From Otis tarda (Eukaryota; Chordata; Aves; Otidiformes; Otididae): DNA of 64,000 bases. A model generated the notes under the pieces. That model was not told the origin of the DNA. It saw only the letters and a program-made list of their open reading frames with translations, and searched no databases. The translations under genes were made by a program, and so were the position numbers. Location: positions 48,561,001 through 48,625,000 of the forward strand of contig CM048552.1 of assembly GCA_026413225.1 (NCBI GenBank), read 5' to 3'. This document shows, one piece after another, positions 60,313-64,000 of this stretch (position 1 is the stretch's first letter; each line of letters starts with the position of its first letter).

Positions 60313-63300
60313 GAGTTTTATCCATAGAGGGCTTTAAGCACTTCTGGGCTTAGGCAGGAGTGCCTAACCAAACCCAAGATGAGAATTCATTTTTTTTTTC
60401 ATTATACTTAGGAGGAAATATCTAAAGATTTATCTATATATTTTTTGGTAAATAAACTACTTCAAACTCTATACATTTATACACATTAACCTGGAAAAGC
60501 TAAGAGATCATTCTTTGAGTTTTGTGCCTCTATGAATCTCAGAACTACACATGACAGTAGTAGTTTGAGACCCATTCTTGCAATGGTGTTCTGGGACTCA
60601 GGGTCCTTGCCTTCTCTTTCAGCATTGTCTCCATATGATTACTTTCCTCTGACTCTAGCAACAGAAGATTTATATTAATCAGAAAACTGCTGAGCCCCAC
60701 TCACTTTAATGACAAAAATCCCTACCAGCTTCACCTTGTGTCCCCAGTCTGGAAAAGCTCAAATCCTGCTGCAGGCACTAAGTCACAGTGTCATCCAAAT
60801 GTCGAAGGAAAACTTTTACCAAAAGAAGCAGTAGCAACACGATTCTGCAACCAGTATCAGACCCCGCTGCGGTCTCAGCTCTTTCTTACCTGCCAGCTCT
60901 TTCAGTGGAGGGCACATTTGGACTAGAGAGGAGTCAATCCTCCTGATTAAAACTTGGAAAATCTTATCTCCCACACCCCACTCCTATAAGGCACACTAGC
61001 ATCAGACAAGCCTGATCTGCTCACTCTTATGCCCTTCTTTTGAACACCACTGTAGCACATCCGCTATCATCAAAATGAAGGTTGCCAGGGCAGCTCCAGA
61101 ATTCTTCTCTTGGCCGTATAATCCATCAGAGACACTGGGCTCTCCCATAGCGCTGCTCAGATGGATCTACACTACATGCAGGACTCAAAGCCCCTCTGCC
61201 CTGCAAGGTTGCTCCCATGCCTTGTGGATATGAGACCACTTGGAGTGAGATGAAAAGACATGTTCACACAGAGATGCTCGCTGTACAAGTACCTGCTGTG
61301 GGCATCCTAAGCATGCAGACCATCTGCTTATCCTGTCTTTTTTCCCCAAGCAAGATTTTTCCTTTAACCCTCTCCAGAATTTTCTGTCTTGGTTTGTTTT
61401 GACCACCAGTTTCCAGGATCTTTACCTCAGAGGCCTGTTCCCCTGTTATACCCTGGCAGAATTTCCTCTACTTGTTCTACCTGGAGAAGATTTGGCAAAG
61501 AGCTAGATTTGGCAAAGAGCTAGATTTGGCAAGTGGAAAGCAGAAGCCCAGCTTTGCCCTTTTAAATGATGTTTTTAACTTCTATGGAAGAAATCCAGCT
61601 AGGCAATCTACCCCAGAGTTTCTGTTTACCTCTATGCAAGATAATGCTACTGCAAACATAGTAAGCAATTTCTGTTATTTAGCTGAAAACTACAGTTTGA
61701 GGGCAAGAGAATAAAATTAGCACGTTGAAAGACTGGCTCTGCAATATCCTCTGAACTAGTGAGTGGCAGCTGTGCCCTGGGATAAAGGTACGATGGGCAG
61801 ACTGCTTTGCAGGTTCCAAGCATGGATTGCTGGTAAGGACACTAGATGTGCACATAGATTAAGAATTAATAGGGTTTAGAAATATATTCTGCTAGTCAAA
61901 CAATATTAACGTTAATTCAATTGTAAACAGGATTTAAATGACACGTATGTCTGTTTATATGTGTGAGTACTAAACCTGGTTTTGTAGAATGGACAGTCAA
62001 GCATTTCATATTTTGATAATAAATTAACGAAAGTCTAATTTTGATTTCCCAAGTACTCATCCAAAAAGATTATTAGAAAACTTAAGTTCATATTAGTTTC
62101 TAACTGTATTCGCATCACAAATTTATTCAGACTTGAAATCCTTGTGGTCCTTCATGTTTTTATTGAGTGTTAAATATTTTTGTTTTTTTTTTTTCACCTC
62201 AAAAACCTATTTTTTAGGATTAAGAAAAGGAAAATTATATTTAAAAAAACCTGTATTCTTGTGCAATAACTAAGTTTTCATTTTTAGAGATTCTGTTCAG
62301 AGTTCTTTTGGTAAATATTTGCACAAACTCACAATGAAAATACTGTTCAATATTTGTTTTAATGGAACACCATTTTAGAATGATAATTTGAATGGCTTTT
62401 CTGTGGAAGAGCTACCCTAAATAGCAAACACAGTTATGCCAAATAGATCAATTTAAATCAATCTTGAGAGAAATTCAACGCCTCTCAGACAAAAATTAAA
62501 AAAAAAAAAATTAAACGAGCAATCTGCTTGTTATCTACACACAGGCACACGTGTTTAACTTTCCTACTGACAACCATTTATCTGTTCTCTACTGATTCCT
62601 TTCTGTGCTTCATGTTGATTATTGTTGTTTTAATTATAATTTTTCCATTTGTATCCCAAATTTGCTAAGAGATTTAGAACCAAAAATATGATCTCTGGCC
62701 TAAACAATTTGCATGCTGAAAACAGCACTAGATTAATATGCCACAGGATACCGAAGCACTTCACTGATTTCTACAATAAAATTCAAAAGGATTAATTGTG
62801 TAACCATTCCTTCAGGTCATTATATTGCTGTGGCAGGTGCTCTTTTATCTGCAAATTCCGACAAAAAAGCTGGTTTCCTGCAACATGAGATTGTGAGGAC
62901 AGGAAAATTACAATGCCTGGAATATTTCTGCAGCATATGTCAGCTTCTTCAATTCCACAGGTTGGTCAAGAACATGAAGAACCCGTAGCAGACTATACTG
63001 TACTGTTTTAGGGAACAGAGAGGAGAAAGTGGTTGCAAACACTGCTGAAGAGTTTGGTATGTAGTTGATTTTATATGTACTCAAATCTAAACACAATGCT
63101 ATCTTGATGTAATTCTGGAAGTTGACAAGATTGTTGTTATTGGAGATGCTGATGGTGAGAGGGAAAGAAGACATGCTTTCACCAAATTTATCTTTTTTAG
63201 TATCTGTCTGTATGTATACATCTATGTACTGTCCACATCTATATACTCAGGAGGACAAATTCCATCTGGTTTCTATTCTCTTTGGTACAAAACCATATAT

Positions 63301-64000
63301 GGTGAGATAGATCTAATGGATCTAATGGAAAATGCATTAGATATTTGCCAACAACATATGCCTAAAACTCTGAAGAAATAACAGAGAGGAAAATAACCTT
63401 TCCAGGTTGACCTCCTGTGCTCATCACCATCCTATCTTAATACCACTGATTGTAGTGTCTGTTGTCTCTCACACGTGGGTTTTTTTTCATGTAGTTCTCC
63501 TTCCTTCTCTCCCCATGCAAGAGTTAGGGGGTGGAATTGGATTCATTTCTAAATGTTATTGCTTTATAACGTGCAATGCAGTTTTCTTAGTGAGTCATAT
63601 CAAGAAAAGCCGCCTTTTATTTTGAATATAGAATAGCTTAGTTCTTGTGAGAACAGGCCCTGTAGTCTTTCAGAGACATATAAGGAAACATGAAACTGGG
63701 AAAAAAGAAGAACTTTTCTTAAGAAAAGTTTCATTACTGAAGCATTGAGAATGATATCGATCGTTGTCTCTTCTCCGTGTCATACCTTTAAAATCCAAAT
63801 GGGACTACTAAGTGTACAAAGTGACACAGCAGATGAGTGAATTAGTGACTTCAGGATCTGCACATCATTGCTTAGTGCTGTTAAAGAGAGCAGAACCCAT
63901 TAGAGGGAGCCAGATTTGGCAGCGTTGGCTCTGTTATAAGCATAATGTCATGGCAGTGTCAGTATACTCAACTCTGGAAACGAACTGTGAGGACCTGTAA
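60313..64000. other. Non-coding sequence to window end
   Basis: No open frame above 92 codons and no recognised repeat family. A 17-bp tandem repeat at 61490-61533 and an A run at 62498-62510 are the only landmarks. Confidence 0.6.
61490..61533 (+). repeat. 17-bp tandem repeat, about 2.6 copies
   Basis: The unit ATTTGGCAAAGAGCTAG occurs twice exactly (61490-61506, 61507-61523), followed by a partial third copy, ATTTGGCAAG. The exact identity suggests a recent duplication, possibly variable between individuals. Confidence 0.92.

Noticed and set aside
1..64000. CRISPR arrays, operons, tRNA or rRNA genes
   Set aside because: No regularly spaced repeats, no long adjacent open frames and no recognisable structured RNA gene; the sequence is vertebrate non-coding DNA.

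Overview
The window looks like ordinary non-coding DNA from a bird: either an intergenic stretch or the inside of a very long intron. The bird signal comes from several CR1 LINE fragments ending in the typical tail (a TATGATTCT-like end) and from one solo LTR whose whole layout I recognise from avian endogenous retroviruses. From memory that LTR type is common in neoavian genomes and not typical of chicken, so I lean toward a non-galliform bird; this is inference. Base composition is AT-rich throughout. I recognise no host protein-coding gene, rRNA, tRNA, CRISPR array or bacterial-type signal. The longest open frames are a CR1 ORF2 remnant (197 codons) and an unrecognised 172-codon frame.

Layout. 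1-18.4 kb: unique AT-rich sequence with homopolymer runs, a 23-bp tandem duplication near 1.0 kb and a stop-poor block at 5.8-6.6 kb. 18.45-19.41 kb: two CR1 fragments facing tail to tail; the plus-strand one carries the 3' part of the element, while the minus-strand one carries the upstream part plus what may be a trace of its end. 21.6 kb: a perfect 16-bp-arm hairpin. 22.09-22.68 kb: a solo LTR with near-perfect 5-bp target duplication. 25.1-25.6 kb: a candidate conserved non-coding block. 26.2 kb: a CR1 tail. 27.27-28.38 kb: a very old, decayed CR1 copy crossing the reverse-transcriptase active site, which is mutated. 34.8-35.6 kb: two exon-like segments. 38.47 kb: a strong G-quadruplex motif. 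42.35 kb: a second old CR1 scrap. 51.0 and 52.3 kb: CR1 tails in opposite orientations, the second preceded by a purine-rich tract. 53.7 kb: a probable MIR/CORE-SINE. 59.95-60.31 kb: an older, chicken-type CR1. The rest is unremarkable.

Nothing here works together as a gene system. The repeats give a rough layered history: ancient amniote elements (MIR, old CR1), older avian CR1, then younger CR1 and the LTR. I found no convincing new biological system. The best leads are the composite CR1 junction, the LTR, the old CR1, the hairpin, the G-quadruplex and the exon-like pair.
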